Assembly: GCF_011742925.1 (NCBI RefSeq)
Contig: NZ_WAEL01000002.1
Span: 496,001-560,000 of the forward strand
Reading direction: 5' to 3'
DNA length: 64,000 bases
Source of the DNA: Fibrivirga algicola
GTDB taxonomy: Bacteria > Bacteroidota > Bacteroidia > Cytophagales > Spirosomataceae
Under the pieces are notes generated by a model that saw nothing but the letters and a program-made list of their open reading frames with translations, had not been told where the DNA came from and made no database searches. Below are positions 1 through 7,958 of this stretch, piece by piece (position 1 is the first letter of the stretch; each line of letters starts with the position of its first letter). Position numbers and translations under genes: made by a program.

Positions 1-34
1 TCCCATTCGGTTGGTCGTCGTGCATTTCTTAGGT

Positions 35-90
35 ATTGTGTGTTGCTTTCGCGTGGCCGAAACGTCGGGAACGCGAAAGCAACACACAAT
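35..90. terminator. 20-bp perfect inverted repeat downstream of GH10
   Basis: Bases 35-54 are the exact reverse complement of bases 71-90, with a 16-base loop. The repeat lies 84 bases past the stop of the minus-strand xylanase gene. There is no clear U-tract, so it could be an RNA-stabilising or bidirectional terminator hairpin. A LacI-like half match (GCAAGCGTTT on the minus strand, 109-118) lies beside it. Confidence 0.6.
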
Positions 91-173
91 ACAACACGCT
101 TACTTAAAAACGCTTGCAACGGTCATTAGTTTGTTGACTACCCAAGCGACATACGCACGCTGACGCTACTTCT

Positions 174-1253
174 TTAAAACTTAATAACCTCGGCAAACGC
201 CTTTTTGGGCTGGTAATTTTGATCGAACAGCAGTGGGAAATCTTTTCGGTTAGGTACGGGGAACGAGTCGAGCCATGAGTATTTGTCGGAGAGGTTCCAA
301 AACGTGACACCAGTAAGCTTGTCTTTGTGCTTACGGAACACATCGAACAGCATTTTATACTGAGACGCCTGCTTATCATTCATGACCGCGGTGAACTCAC
401 TTTTGTCGGTGTCCCGACGTTCACGACGTTCGTGTTCTTTCGGGTACACCGATATATCCAGTTCAGTGATCTGGACTTTTAGCCCCAGGCTGGCAAAGCG
501 CATAATCGACTCCTCCATCTCCTGCATCGTGGGTTCGTAGATCGACCAGTGGCCCTGCAGGCCAACACCGTTGATGGGCACACCTTTGTCTTTCAGCTTC
601 TTCAGCAACTGGTAGATCTTGTCCCGTTTCGAGGCGCTCTCAGTATTATAATCGTTATAGAATAACTGGGCCGACGGATCGGCCGCGTGGGCGTATTCAA
701 AGGCTTTTGCGATGTAATCCTCGCCAACGATCTCGTAGAATTTCGATTTTCGGTAGATGGAACTGCCCGTATCGGGTACAGCCTCGTTCACGACATCCCA
801 GGCGTAAATCTTGCCTTTGTAGCGACCCATTACGTCGTTGATATGCTGTTTCATGCGGGCCAGCAGCACTTCGCGGGTCACCTGCTTGCCAGTCGAGTCA
901 GTGAAGAACCAACGCGGCGTCTGGTTATGCCAGCAAAGCGTATGGCCCCGTACTTTCATGTTGTTTTGCTGGGCAAAGTCAACGATGGCGTCGGCATCTT
1001 TCCAGAAGTACCGCTTTTCTTCCGGGTGGATCGGCCCCATTTTCATGGCGTTTTCGGGCGTCAGGCTATTGAACTGCGCCTTGATTAGCTCCGCATCCGG
1101 GCCGGGCTGAATCATGCGCGGATTCACGGCCACACCAATCGGAAAATACCGGGCGTAGTAGTCTTTCAACCCCTTCTGCGACTGCGCAGGCGCTACACCA
1201 ATGGAGCCGGCGAGCAGCAAAGCCAGCCAGCGAAACGTCGTTTTGTTCTTCAT
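174..1253 (-). CDS. GH10 endo-1,4-beta-xylanase
   Basis: This is a secreted 359-residue retaining endo-xylanase that cuts the xylan backbone. An N-terminal signal peptide ends near residue 24 (APAQSQ). The GH10 barrel fills the rest. The acid/base is Glu157 in WDVVNEAV and the nucleophile is Glu264 in ITELDIS; the upstream GHTLCWHNQTP motif is also typical. Length is normal for a single-domain GH10, with no carbohydrate-binding module or T9SS tail, so it is probably periplasmic. It is the last gene of the minus-strand xylan module and is separated from the GH43 gene by a hairpin. Family assignment is firm; fine substrate preference is inferred from the neighbouring glucuronidases. Confidence 0.95.
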   Translation of the reverse strand: MKNKTTFRWLALLLAGSIGVAPAQSQKGLKDYYARYFPIGVAVNPRMIQPGPDAELIKAQFNSLTPENAMKMGPIHPEEKRYFWKDADAIVDFAQQNNMKVRGHTLCWHNQTPRWFFTDSTGKQVTREVLLARMKQHINDVMGRYKGKIYAWDVVNEAVPDTGSSIYRKSKFYEIVGEDYIAKAFEYAHAADPSAQLFYNDYNTESASKRDKIYQLLKKLKDKGVPINGVGLQGHWSIYEPTMQEMEESIMRFASLGLKVQITELDISVYPKEHERRERRDTDKSEFTAVMNDKQASQYKMLFDVFRKHKDKLTGVTFWNLSDKYSWLDSFPVPNRKDFPLLFDQNYQPKKAFAEVIKF

Positions 1254-1282
1254 AAGGCAAGGGGTAGGGATTTATTGCTGAT

Positions 1283-1335
1283 GCTGTCCTGCTTCGCGGG
1301 CCTGTCTAAGGGCCTAGTTCGCGAAGCAGGACAGC
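1283..1335. terminator. 16-bp perfect inverted repeat between GH43 and GH10
   Basis: Arms 1283-1298 (GCTGTCCTGCTTCGCG) and 1320-1335 are exact reverse complements around a 21-base loop. The element sits between the GH43 stop and the GH10 start. It is a likely mRNA processing, attenuation or terminator hairpin. The GCTTCGCG core recurs in other intergenic palindromes here. Confidence 0.6.
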
Positions 1336-1350
1336 GCCACTATCCAACAT

Positions 1351-2397
1351 CTATTTGTACGCCTCGATGGTTTTGATGGTACCGTCGGGGTTGTAGCTCA
1401 GCTCAGTCACTTTCACGTTGCGGAGGTGCGTTTTACCCGACAGTTGCACGTCGTGGTAGAACATGTACCACTTCGGGCCGATCTGCACAATAGAGTGGTG
1501 GTTGGTCCAGCCCTGTACCGGCTTCAGCACAATGCCTTTGTAAGTAAACGGACCGTATGGGTTATCACCGATGGCGTAGCAGATATTATGCGTGTCGCCG
1601 GTCGAGTACGAGAAGTAATACTTTCCGTTGTATTTGTGTATCCAGGCAGCCTCGAAAAAGCGCTTATCGTTGTCTTTTTCGTAGAACGGCTTTCCTTTCT
1701 CGTCAAGCAGTTGAATCTCTTTCACGGGTTCGGCAAACTCCTTCATATCGGCAGTTAACCGAGCTACGCGGGGCTGGTAGGCCAATTCAGCGGGCTTTTT
1801 GAGTGCCCCTTTCGCGTCGTATTTGTTGCCACTCCAACGCTGAAGCTGGCCGCCCCAGATGCCACCAAAGTACAGGTACGCCTTTCCGTCTGTATCTTGA
1901 AAAACAGTGGGGTCGATGCTGTAGCTGCCTTTGATCGGTGCGGGCTCCGGCTTGAAAGGTCCGGTTGGCTTCTTACTCGTAGCGACGCCAATGCGGAAAA
2001 TATCCTGCTTGTCTTTCACGGGGAAGTACAGGTAGTAGGTTCCGTTTTTGTAGGTCGCGTCGGGAGCCCAAAGCTGCCGCCCCGCCCAGGGAATATCTTT
2101 AATGTCCAGCGCCACACCGTTGTCGGTTACTTTTCCACCGATTTTATCCATCGACAGGATGTGGTAATCCTTCATGGCGAAGTGCCCCCCTTCGTCATCT
2201 TCTTTAATAGCGGCGTCGATGTCGTGCGATGGGTATATATAAATCTTGCCGTTGAATACGTGGGCCGATGGGTCAGCCGTGTAGATATGCGAGACTAATG
2301 GCTGCGAAATGGGCTTCTTACCAGCCGACTGGCCAAATGTAGTTAAGGTGCAGCCCAGCAGAGCTGACAGTACGAGTACTGATTGGGTACGTTGCAT
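1351..2397 (-). CDS. GH43 glycoside hydrolase (arabinofuranosidase/xylosidase type)
   Basis: A 348-residue secreted five-bladed beta-propeller enzyme. A signal peptide (ending near TFGQ, residue 23) precedes the GH43 fold. The inverting triad is visible: Asp42 in YTADPSAH (base), Asp162 in SYSIDPTV (pKa modulator) and Glu249 in RFFEAAW (acid). Length fits a single catalytic domain without an accessory C-terminal domain. Beside GH10, GH67 and GH115 it most likely removes arabinofuranosyl branches or trims xylo-oligosaccharides; the sequence alone does not decide between beta-xylosidase and alpha-L-arabinofuranosidase. It is followed by a hairpin and then the xylanase gene. Confidence 0.92.
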   Translation of the reverse strand: MQRTQSVLVLSALLGCTLTTFGQSAGKKPISQPLVSHIYTADPSAHVFNGKIYIYPSHDIDAAIKEDDEGGHFAMKDYHILSMDKIGGKVTDNGVALDIKDIPWAGRQLWAPDATYKNGTYYLYFPVKDKQDIFRIGVATSKKPTGPFKPEPAPIKGSYSIDPTVFQDTDGKAYLYFGGIWGGQLQRWSGNKYDAKGALKKPAELAYQPRVARLTADMKEFAEPVKEIQLLDEKGKPFYEKDNDKRFFEAAWIHKYNGKYYFSYSTGDTHNICYAIGDNPYGPFTYKGIVLKPVQGWTNHHSIVQIGPKWYMFYHDVQLSGKTHLRNVKVTELSYNPDGTIKTIEAYK

Positions 2398-2432
2398 AAG
2401 GGTTTTGTTTTGCTTGATTAAAGGTGGGAGTC

Positions 2433-2470
2433 AGGTTAAACACAGCGGCATGTATCGCTGTGTTTAACCT
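2433..2470. terminator. 15-bp perfect inverted repeat between pirin and GH43 genes
   Basis: Arms 2433-2447 (AGGTTAAACACAGCG) and 2456-2470 are exact reverse complements around an 8-base loop, just 16 bases past the pirin stop. This is a hairpin at a 3' end on the minus strand and a probable terminator or processing site. Confidence 0.6.
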
Positions 2471-2485
2471 ATATTTCCTTACTTC

Positions 2486-3337
2486 TTATTCACTCCAGAC
2501 GCCGAATTTACCGCGTTGATAGTCCTGGTACGCTTCCATAATTTGTTCGTCGGTATTCATCACGAATGGGCCACGGGCTACTACTGGTTCGTTGAAGGGT
2601 ACGGCATGACCAAACAGTAACAGGGTATCGGCATCGGCTGTCACGTCGAGCGTGTCGCCGTCGTGATTGAACTCGGCCAGTTCCCGGTGTTTCACGGTTT
2701 GCCCATTGACGGTCAACCCGCCCCGGATGAGGTAAAACAGGATGTTGCGCTCAGGGGCAACGGGCAACGATACGCTACCGCCCGCTTTGATGGCTACGGT
2801 GCTCAAAAACACATCGGACAGGGTAGCAAACGCGCCGGTCTGCTCGGTCCACGTACCCGACACGAGGTTGATAGCCACGTCATCGTTTACGGCAATCACG
2901 GGAATCTCCTCTTTCTGCAAGCCCGTATACGCAGGCGCGGTCATTTTCAGCCGGGCAGGTAAGTTGACCCATAACTGGAGAATTTCCAGTGGCCCTCCCT
3001 CCCGTTTAAACTCGTCGGACGACACCTCGGCGTGGATCAAACCGCGGCCAGCAGTCATCCACTGCACGCCACCCGCGCTGATTACACTCTTGTAGCCCTG
3101 CGAGTCTTTGTGCATGATGTCGCCCTCAACAATGAAGGTAACAGTTTCCATGCCCCGGTGCGGGTGCGGCCCAAACGGCAAGCCGTTATTGTGGGGCTTG
3201 TAGGTCTGGTAACCGTGGTGGTTCAGAAACAGAAACGGATCGATCTGCTGCAACTGCCGCGAAGGTAGCGGCGAATAGGTGATTAGGTCAGCGATAGGCC
3301 GAAACTCAGCCTGATGAATTCTTTTAATAGTACGCAT
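2486..3337 (-). CDS. Pirin family protein
   Basis: A bicupin protein of the pirin family, 283 residues from the chosen start. Metal ligands are visible in GPHPHRGMETVTF and, further on, in LIHAEVSSDEF, the His/His and His/Glu pairs of pirins. Some bacterial pirins are quercetin 2,3-dioxygenases; others are redox-linked regulators. An open frame extends upstream to 3508, but its first 57 residues look non-coding and overlap a cluster of repeats, so the ATG at 3337 (MRTIKRIHQAEF), which matches the usual pirin N-terminus, was chosen. It lies between the glucuronate-linked SDR gene and the xylan hydrolases; a role in plant phenolic handling is possible but only inferred. Confidence 0.88.
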   Translation of the reverse strand: MRTIKRIHQAEFRPIADLITYSPLPSRQLQQIDPFLFLNHHGYQTYKPHNNGLPFGPHPHRGMETVTFIVEGDIMHKDSQGYKSVISAGGVQWMTAGRGLIHAEVSSDEFKREGGPLEILQLWVNLPARLKMTAPAYTGLQKEEIPVIAVNDDVAINLVSGTWTEQTGAFATLSDVFLSTVAIKAGGSVSLPVAPERNILFYLIRGGLTVNGQTVKHRELAEFNHDGDTLDVTADADTLLLFGHAVPFNEPVVARGPFVMNTDEQIMEAYQDYQRGKFGVWSE

Positions 3338-3358
3338 GAATACATGTCGTTTTACCTC

Positions 3359-3404
3359 CCACCTGATGGCCACGCGGCGTACTAGCTGTGCGGCCATCAG
3401 GTGG
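3359..3404. promoter_or_regulatory. 13-bp perfect inverted repeat upstream of pirin start
   Basis: CCACCTGATGGCC at 3359-3371 and its exact reverse complement at 3392-3404 flank a 20-base spacer. The element lies 22 bases upstream of the pirin ATG on the minus strand. It could be a leader hairpin or an operator pair. Confidence 0.45.
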
Positions 3405-3500
3405 TCATTTGTTGTGAATGTGTATTGATAAAACGTTAAACGACCACTAATTACAGCGTAGCGTAATGACCATTTAGTGACAATAAATGACCACTTAATG
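3402..3500. promoter_or_regulatory. Cluster of four AATGACCACTTA-like repeats upstream of pirin
   Basis: Three plus-oriented copies have GACCA cores at 3442, 3468 and 3489 (CGACCACTAATTA, TGACCATTTAGTG, TGACCACTTAATG). One reverse copy lies at 3402-3410 (TGGTCATTT). The last two are 21 bases apart, two helical turns. The 177-base gap between the SDR and pirin genes is therefore probably an operator region for pirin, with an unknown regulator. Confidence 0.45.
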
Positions 3501-3514
3501 CTGTTCAAGGCTGT

Positions 3515-4327
3515 TCAGAATCCAATCGAATTACCACCATCTACGGGAAGTGAGACGCCGGTAACGTAGCGGGCAGCTTCAGAAGCAAGGAAAACGGCGG
3601 CCCAGCCAATGTCTTCAGGCTGACCGAATTTACCCATCGGGGTACGCCGCATGGCGCGGGCAAACCGGTCGGGGTCGCCGCCCATCGCGGTTTTGCTCAT
3701 GGCTGTTTCGATGAAACCGGGCGCAATAGCATTCACCCGAACGCCTTTTCCTGAAAATTCCGATGCCAGCACTTTCACCATGCCCTCTACCCCCGACTTA
3801 GACGCCGCGTAGGCCACCACCCGATCGATGCCGTAGTAAGCTGCCATTGACGAGATCATAATGATAGACCCGCTGCCGCGCTCAAGCATCCCTTTGGCGC
3901 AGGTACGTGTCAGCGCAAACACCGAGTTCAGGTTAGTATGCACAATCCGGTCGAAGTCGTCATTGGTAACGTCCAGCGCCGGCTTCTTCATGTTTATACC
4001 GGCATTGTTGATCAGAATATCGATGGAACCGTGCGTGGCTTCGATGGTTGCGACCAGGTCTTCCAGCGAGTCGCGGTCGGTCACATCGTTCACCATGTAG
4101 TGGCCCTTCTCGCCTAATGTGTCAACGGCATCGCGTAGGGGTTGCTCGCGGCGGCCGGTAATGACCACGTCGGCACCGGCCAGCACCATGCAGCGGGCAA
4201 TATCGAAACCAATTCCGCTGCCGCCGCCGGTAATCAATGCCAGTTTGCCTTCCAGTGAAAATATGGTAGAAAAGTCGTGCTGAGCGGCAGGGAAGCCATT
4301 ATCCTGCACTGTGTCAACTTGTTTCAT
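3515..4327 (-). CDS. SDR family oxidoreductase (gluconate 5-dehydrogenase/KduD-like)
   Basis: A cytosolic classical short-chain dehydrogenase of 270 residues. Visible motifs are the Rossmann glycine motif TGGGSGIG, the NNAG motif, the catalytic Ser of MISSMAAY, the YAASK catalytic Tyr/Lys pair and a GFIETAM loop. The C-terminal YVTGVSLPVDGG is typical of gluconate 5-dehydrogenase and 2-deoxy-D-gluconate 3-dehydrogenase (KduD) annotations. Its start codon overlaps the GH67 stop by one base (TAATG), so the two are probably translationally coupled. This suggests the enzyme acts on sugar acid released by the glucuronidase, for example at a fructuronate/mannonate or ketogluconate step. The exact substrate cannot be read from the sequence. 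Confidence 0.85.
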   Translation of the reverse strand: MKQVDTVQDNGFPAAQHDFSTIFSLEGKLALITGGGSGIGFDIARCMVLAGADVVITGRREQPLRDAVDTLGEKGHYMVNDVTDRDSLEDLVATIEATHGSIDILINNAGINMKKPALDVTNDDFDRIVHTNLNSVFALTRTCAKGMLERGSGSIIMISSMAAYYGIDRVVAYAASKSGVEGMVKVLASEFSGKGVRVNAIAPGFIETAMSKTAMGGDPDRFARAMRRTPMGKFGQPEDIGWAAVFLASEAARYVTGVSLPVDGGNSIGF

Positions 4328-6447
4328 TAGCGTAATAAATATAGGTTAACTGACTGCTTTACCTCGTCCAGCGTGCGATCGGGCTGTTTGAAGGGTGCCG
4401 GAACGGGTTGTTTGGCAAACGACTGAAGGTACAATACCCAGGCGTCGCGCCACCAGATGGCTTCGCGTTGCTGGGTTGCGAGCCGGGCTGCCACGTCGGC
4501 ATATACTTCGGGGTCAACGGCGGGCTTCACCTGCGCCCATTCCTGCTGCATCCAGCGTACCGAATCGGCTCCGGTGTAGAAGCGGGTGCACAGTTCACTC
4601 CAGAGCGTGCGACCCGAACTCAATTGCTTATTCCAGGCTACGTGGTGAAACCACAACAGATACGGTAGCGGGCAGGTTTCGGGGTTTTCCCACTGCCGAC
4701 GAACCTCGGGCCGGTATTGCGCCAGAGCGTTGCTTCCGGTGGTGGTACGATTAAAACCGAGACCCAGCGAATCGGCCTTGTGGTAATAAACGGCCGTCCA
4801 GTCGGGGCGCTGGCTGCGGTTTTGCCAGGGTTCGGGCGCGAAGTGAACGCCGGTCCAGGGGCGCGACAGACCCAGGGGTGTGTTGTAGTCGACGTAAATA
4901 TCGCGCGATTTCAACATCAGGTTCGTGATGCGTTTTGTCGCCTGTGGTTCCTGAGTCAGAGTCATGTTCACCCATTCATTGGCGATGGCTTCCGACGACA
5001 GGGTATGGTCCCAGGCCAGTCGTCCGAAGGCGTACCAGTTGGCCTGCGCGATCGGATGGCCTGTCCAGTTACGCACTGAACCTACGTTAGACACGCCCGC
5101 CATCAGCGTTTTTGCGTAGCCGTGTACGCTTCCGTCAACGACTTTCGCCACGGTGGCACCCTTACCGGTTGCGTAGGTATCGGCGTCCAGGCATTCTTTG
5201 AACAGCGGTGCTTCGTAGACCAGGTGGGTGGCAAAGCCGAGGTACTCCTGCGTAATCTGGAACTCCATGCCCAGCGGTGTTTTGGGCATACTGCCAAACA
5301 GTGGTGAGAACGGCTCCCGCGGCTGGAAGTCGATCGGGCCGTTTTTTACCTGCACAATCACGTTGGGCGCAAAGGTGCCGTCGAGGGGCGTAAACTCTTC
5401 GTGGGCGGCTTTGAAGCGGTCGCCGTTGGGGTCGGCTTTATACACGAAAGCGCGCCAGATTACCACACCATCGTAGGGTTTCATGGCCTCGGCCAGCATG
5501 TTGGCACCGTCGGCGTGGGTACGTCCATAGTCCTGCGGGCCGGGCTCCCCTTCCGAGTTAGCTTTAACGAGCAGCCCGCCAAAATCTGGAATAGCCTGAT
5601 ACAGCTCCTTTACTTTCGCGGCCCACCAGGCACGTACCTGCGGGTCGAGCGGGTCAGCTGATTTCAGGCCACCAATTGTTCTGGGAGCCGCCCAGTAGAC
5701 CGATATGTACACACGGATGCCGTAGGGCCGAAACACCGACGCCAGCGCAGCCACTTTCTGAATGTATTCGGCCGACATGAACCGGGCACTGGCGTTAACG
5801 TTATTGACGGTCATACCGTTGATACCGAGCGACGCATTAGCGCGGGCATAATCGCGGTAACGTGGATCGATGCGCTCGGGTAGTTCATACCATTTCCAGA
5901 GCGATTGCCCCGCATAACCACGTTCAACGCTGCCGTCTACATTGTCCCAGTGGTTCAGCATCCGATACTGCACCTTCGGGTTGCTCGTCAGGGCCACACG
6001 CTCGATCGGCTGACCTGTTTGTAGGTGCCGAAGCAGAGCAAACGCGCCGTAGAGCACGCCCGCGTCTGACTTCCCGGCGATTGTGATGTTACCACCCGAC
6101 GCCGTGATCTGGTAGCCTTCCTTGTTCAATGCCTGCGCCCCCGGCGTAACCGACAGCACAATGCCGCCCTTTCGTCCGCCCACACTGCTGAGTACCGGCA
6201 CCGATTTACCCAGCAAGCCTTTCAGCCCCATCTGTAGCTCGTCGGCAGCCGATTTCAGGATAGGCGAGTCACCCGACAGCACAATAAACTGCGCCGACTG
6301 GGCGTAAGCCTGTCGCCTGGGTACGTTGGTGATGAGGTCGTATTTCAGCCAAAGCCGGTAGCCATCGTCGCCTGTTGGCAGTACCTGTCCGTAGCCGAAC
6401 GTGGCAGTCAATAGTAAAAGCGCAAAAAGCCAGTGGTATTTCTTCAT
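4327..6447 (-). CDS. GH67 alpha-glucuronidase
   Basis: A 706-residue enzyme that removes 4-O-methyl-glucuronate from the non-reducing-end xylose of xylo-oligosaccharides. A signal peptide ends near GYGQ (residue 21). The N-terminal alpha/beta domain is followed by the barrel and the helical C-terminal region. The acid is Glu299 in KANSEGEPGP. The two candidate basic carboxylates are Asp373 in NGPIDFQ and Glu401 in ITQEYLG, matching the spacing known from the Cellvibrio enzyme (292/365/393). Length is standard. Its stop overlaps the start of the SDR gene, so product uptake and glucuronate metabolism are probably co-expressed. GH67 enzymes need terminal substitution, which complements GH115 in the same module. 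Confidence 0.95.
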   Translation of the reverse strand: MKKYHWLFALLLLTATFGYGQVLPTGDDGYRLWLKYDLITNVPRRQAYAQSAQFIVLSGDSPILKSAADELQMGLKGLLGKSVPVLSSVGGRKGGIVLSVTPGAQALNKEGYQITASGGNITIAGKSDAGVLYGAFALLRHLQTGQPIERVALTSNPKVQYRMLNHWDNVDGSVERGYAGQSLWKWYELPERIDPRYRDYARANASLGINGMTVNNVNASARFMSAEYIQKVAALASVFRPYGIRVYISVYWAAPRTIGGLKSADPLDPQVRAWWAAKVKELYQAIPDFGGLLVKANSEGEPGPQDYGRTHADGANMLAEAMKPYDGVVIWRAFVYKADPNGDRFKAAHEEFTPLDGTFAPNVIVQVKNGPIDFQPREPFSPLFGSMPKTPLGMEFQITQEYLGFATHLVYEAPLFKECLDADTYATGKGATVAKVVDGSVHGYAKTLMAGVSNVGSVRNWTGHPIAQANWYAFGRLAWDHTLSSEAIANEWVNMTLTQEPQATKRITNLMLKSRDIYVDYNTPLGLSRPWTGVHFAPEPWQNRSQRPDWTAVYYHKADSLGLGFNRTTTGSNALAQYRPEVRRQWENPETCPLPYLLWFHHVAWNKQLSSGRTLWSELCTRFYTGADSVRWMQQEWAQVKPAVDPEVYADVAARLATQQREAIWWRDAWVLYLQSFAKQPVPAPFKQPDRTLDEVKQSVNLYLLR

Positions 6448-6479
6448 TCGTCGTGTGTACTTGGTTTGATTGGTGATGT

Positions 6480-6517
6480 GATTGCTTGCGTTTCAGGTTG
6501 GGGAAAATGCAAGCAAC
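6480..6517. terminator. Inverted repeat between CE15 and GH67 genes
   Basis: TTGCTTGC at 6482-6489 pairs with GCAAGCAA at 6509-6516, with partial pairing beyond. It is a weak hairpin directly after the CE15 stop, without a U-tract. An intra-operon processing signal is as likely as termination. Confidence 0.35.
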
Positions 6518-6520
6518 TAG

Positions 6521-7909
6521 CTACTTCACTTTCATGTACCGGTCGGCGTATTCCAAAAAAGCGGGCCAGTTGGGACCGGTGGTGTGCCCGCCGCTATGTT
6601 GTCTGTACGCAATTTCGCCACTAGCCACGGCTACTTCCTGAGCGGGATATTCCGTTGTGCCAAGGCCTTTTTTGCCAAGCAGTTCATAGACCGGACCCGC
6701 ATATACCCCACCCAGAAACATACCTTTCGCGTCGAGCCACCGGCCTTCTACGTCGGGCGAGCCTGAGCTGATAAACATCGGGCGGGGTGCGCAAAGGGCA
6801 ACGAGTTCATGCGAATCAACGGGTAGATCATTGGGCGTAAGCGGACCAGCATACTTGATGAAGTTACCGGCCATCCAGTGGTATTCGGCTGAACTGGCCA
6901 AGTTCTCGACCTGCTCGCCATATACCCGACGGTGGATTTTTACGCCGCCTTCGCCCGACGAGCCAATGAAGCCAATGACGAAACGGGGCTCGTAGGCCAT
7001 CGCCACTACCGCTGCCTTACCGTAACGCGACAGTCCTTCGATGCCGACCTGCTTTGCGTCGACGGCTTTGTCTGTTTCGAAATAGTCAATGGCGCGGCTG
7101 GCTCCCCACGCCCAGGCTCGCAGTGTGCCCCAATCGTCGGGCTTTCTACGCTCGCCTTTATTCATCAGGCCAATAATACCTTCGGTGAGGCCGGCTCCAT
7201 TGTCGGCCTGAAAACTGGTGGGTACCAGTATAGCATAGCCCCAGCCCTTTTTCAGCAGTTGCTGTTCCCAGTTGGGTGGCGGTGGAGTGGTACCGGCGGG
7301 CGGTTGCGGCATCCGAAAACCAGCCGGACGCGGCCCGGCCGGAAACTGGAACCCGAACTCCATCATAACCGGTACCGGCCCCGTTGCGTTGGCGGGGGTA
7401 GCCAGCGTCAGATCAATGTTTACCTTGATAGCTGGGTACATCGAATTATCGACCCGGCCCACCAGTTTCTTCAACTTGATTGGGTAGCCCCCGTTGACGG
7501 TATCTTTCGTGCTGACTACTTCCCAGCGCACACCAGGTACGTTGGCGGGCCTACGACCGTAGACCTCACGGTCAAAATCCTCCACAATTTCGGGACGGCG
7601 TTTCTGCCACCAGTCCTTCGCCGATGTTACTTTTTTGCCATTTTTCAGCACCAGCGGATCAGGCAGCGATGTGTAGGGGCTCGCCTTACTCTCGTCAGCG
7701 TTGGCGGCGTTGGGTGCTTTCGGATTGCCCGATGGCCCCGGCCGCAGTTGTGTAATGTTGAGTTGCGCCAGCATCGCCTGGTGATCAGCCTGCGTTTTGC
7801 GCTGCTGACGTGCTATCAGGCTATCCTGTTCAGGCGTTCGTGGCCCAAATTGAGCGAGCAGGCTGAAAGGCAGGGTCAACAGCAGGCTACTGGCAAGTAA
7901 TCGCTTCAT
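6521..7909 (-). CDS. CE15 4-O-methyl-glucuronoyl methylesterase (glucuronoyl esterase)
   Basis: A secreted serine esterase that splits the ester between lignin alcohols and the methylglucuronate of xylan. From the chosen ATG (MKRLLASSLL...) it has 462 residues. The frame can start nine codons earlier at 7936, but the signal peptide begins at this Met. An alpha/beta-hydrolase core carries the CE15 nucleophile motif GLSRYGK (Ser294; the family consensus has Cys where Leu293 stands). It also has a GSSGEGG segment and a C-terminal HSGGHT with candidate catalytic His442. It lies between the two alpha-glucuronidase genes, which act on the same uronic acid branch. Assignment is strong from motifs and context. 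Confidence 0.9.
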   Translation of the reverse strand: MKRLLASSLLLTLPFSLLAQFGPRTPEQDSLIARQQRKTQADHQAMLAQLNITQLRPGPSGNPKAPNAANADESKASPYTSLPDPLVLKNGKKVTSAKDWWQKRRPEIVEDFDREVYGRRPANVPGVRWEVVSTKDTVNGGYPIKLKKLVGRVDNSMYPAIKVNIDLTLATPANATGPVPVMMEFGFQFPAGPRPAGFRMPQPPAGTTPPPPNWEQQLLKKGWGYAILVPTSFQADNGAGLTEGIIGLMNKGERRKPDDWGTLRAWAWGASRAIDYFETDKAVDAKQVGIEGLSRYGKAAVVAMAYEPRFVIGFIGSSGEGGVKIHRRVYGEQVENLASSAEYHWMAGNFIKYAGPLTPNDLPVDSHELVALCAPRPMFISSGSPDVEGRWLDAKGMFLGGVYAGPVYELLGKKGLGTTEYPAQEVAVASGEIAYRQHSGGHTTGPNWPAFLEYADRYMKVK

Positions 7910-7958
7910 GGTTAGTTTGGAACAGGGAGTGGGCAATGGAGGTTAGGGATCAACCGCA

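Noticed and set aside
3338-3508. Upstream extension of the pirin frame
   Set aside because: The extra 57 residues overlap the repeat cluster and inverted repeat, and relatives begin at the MRTIKR-like start.
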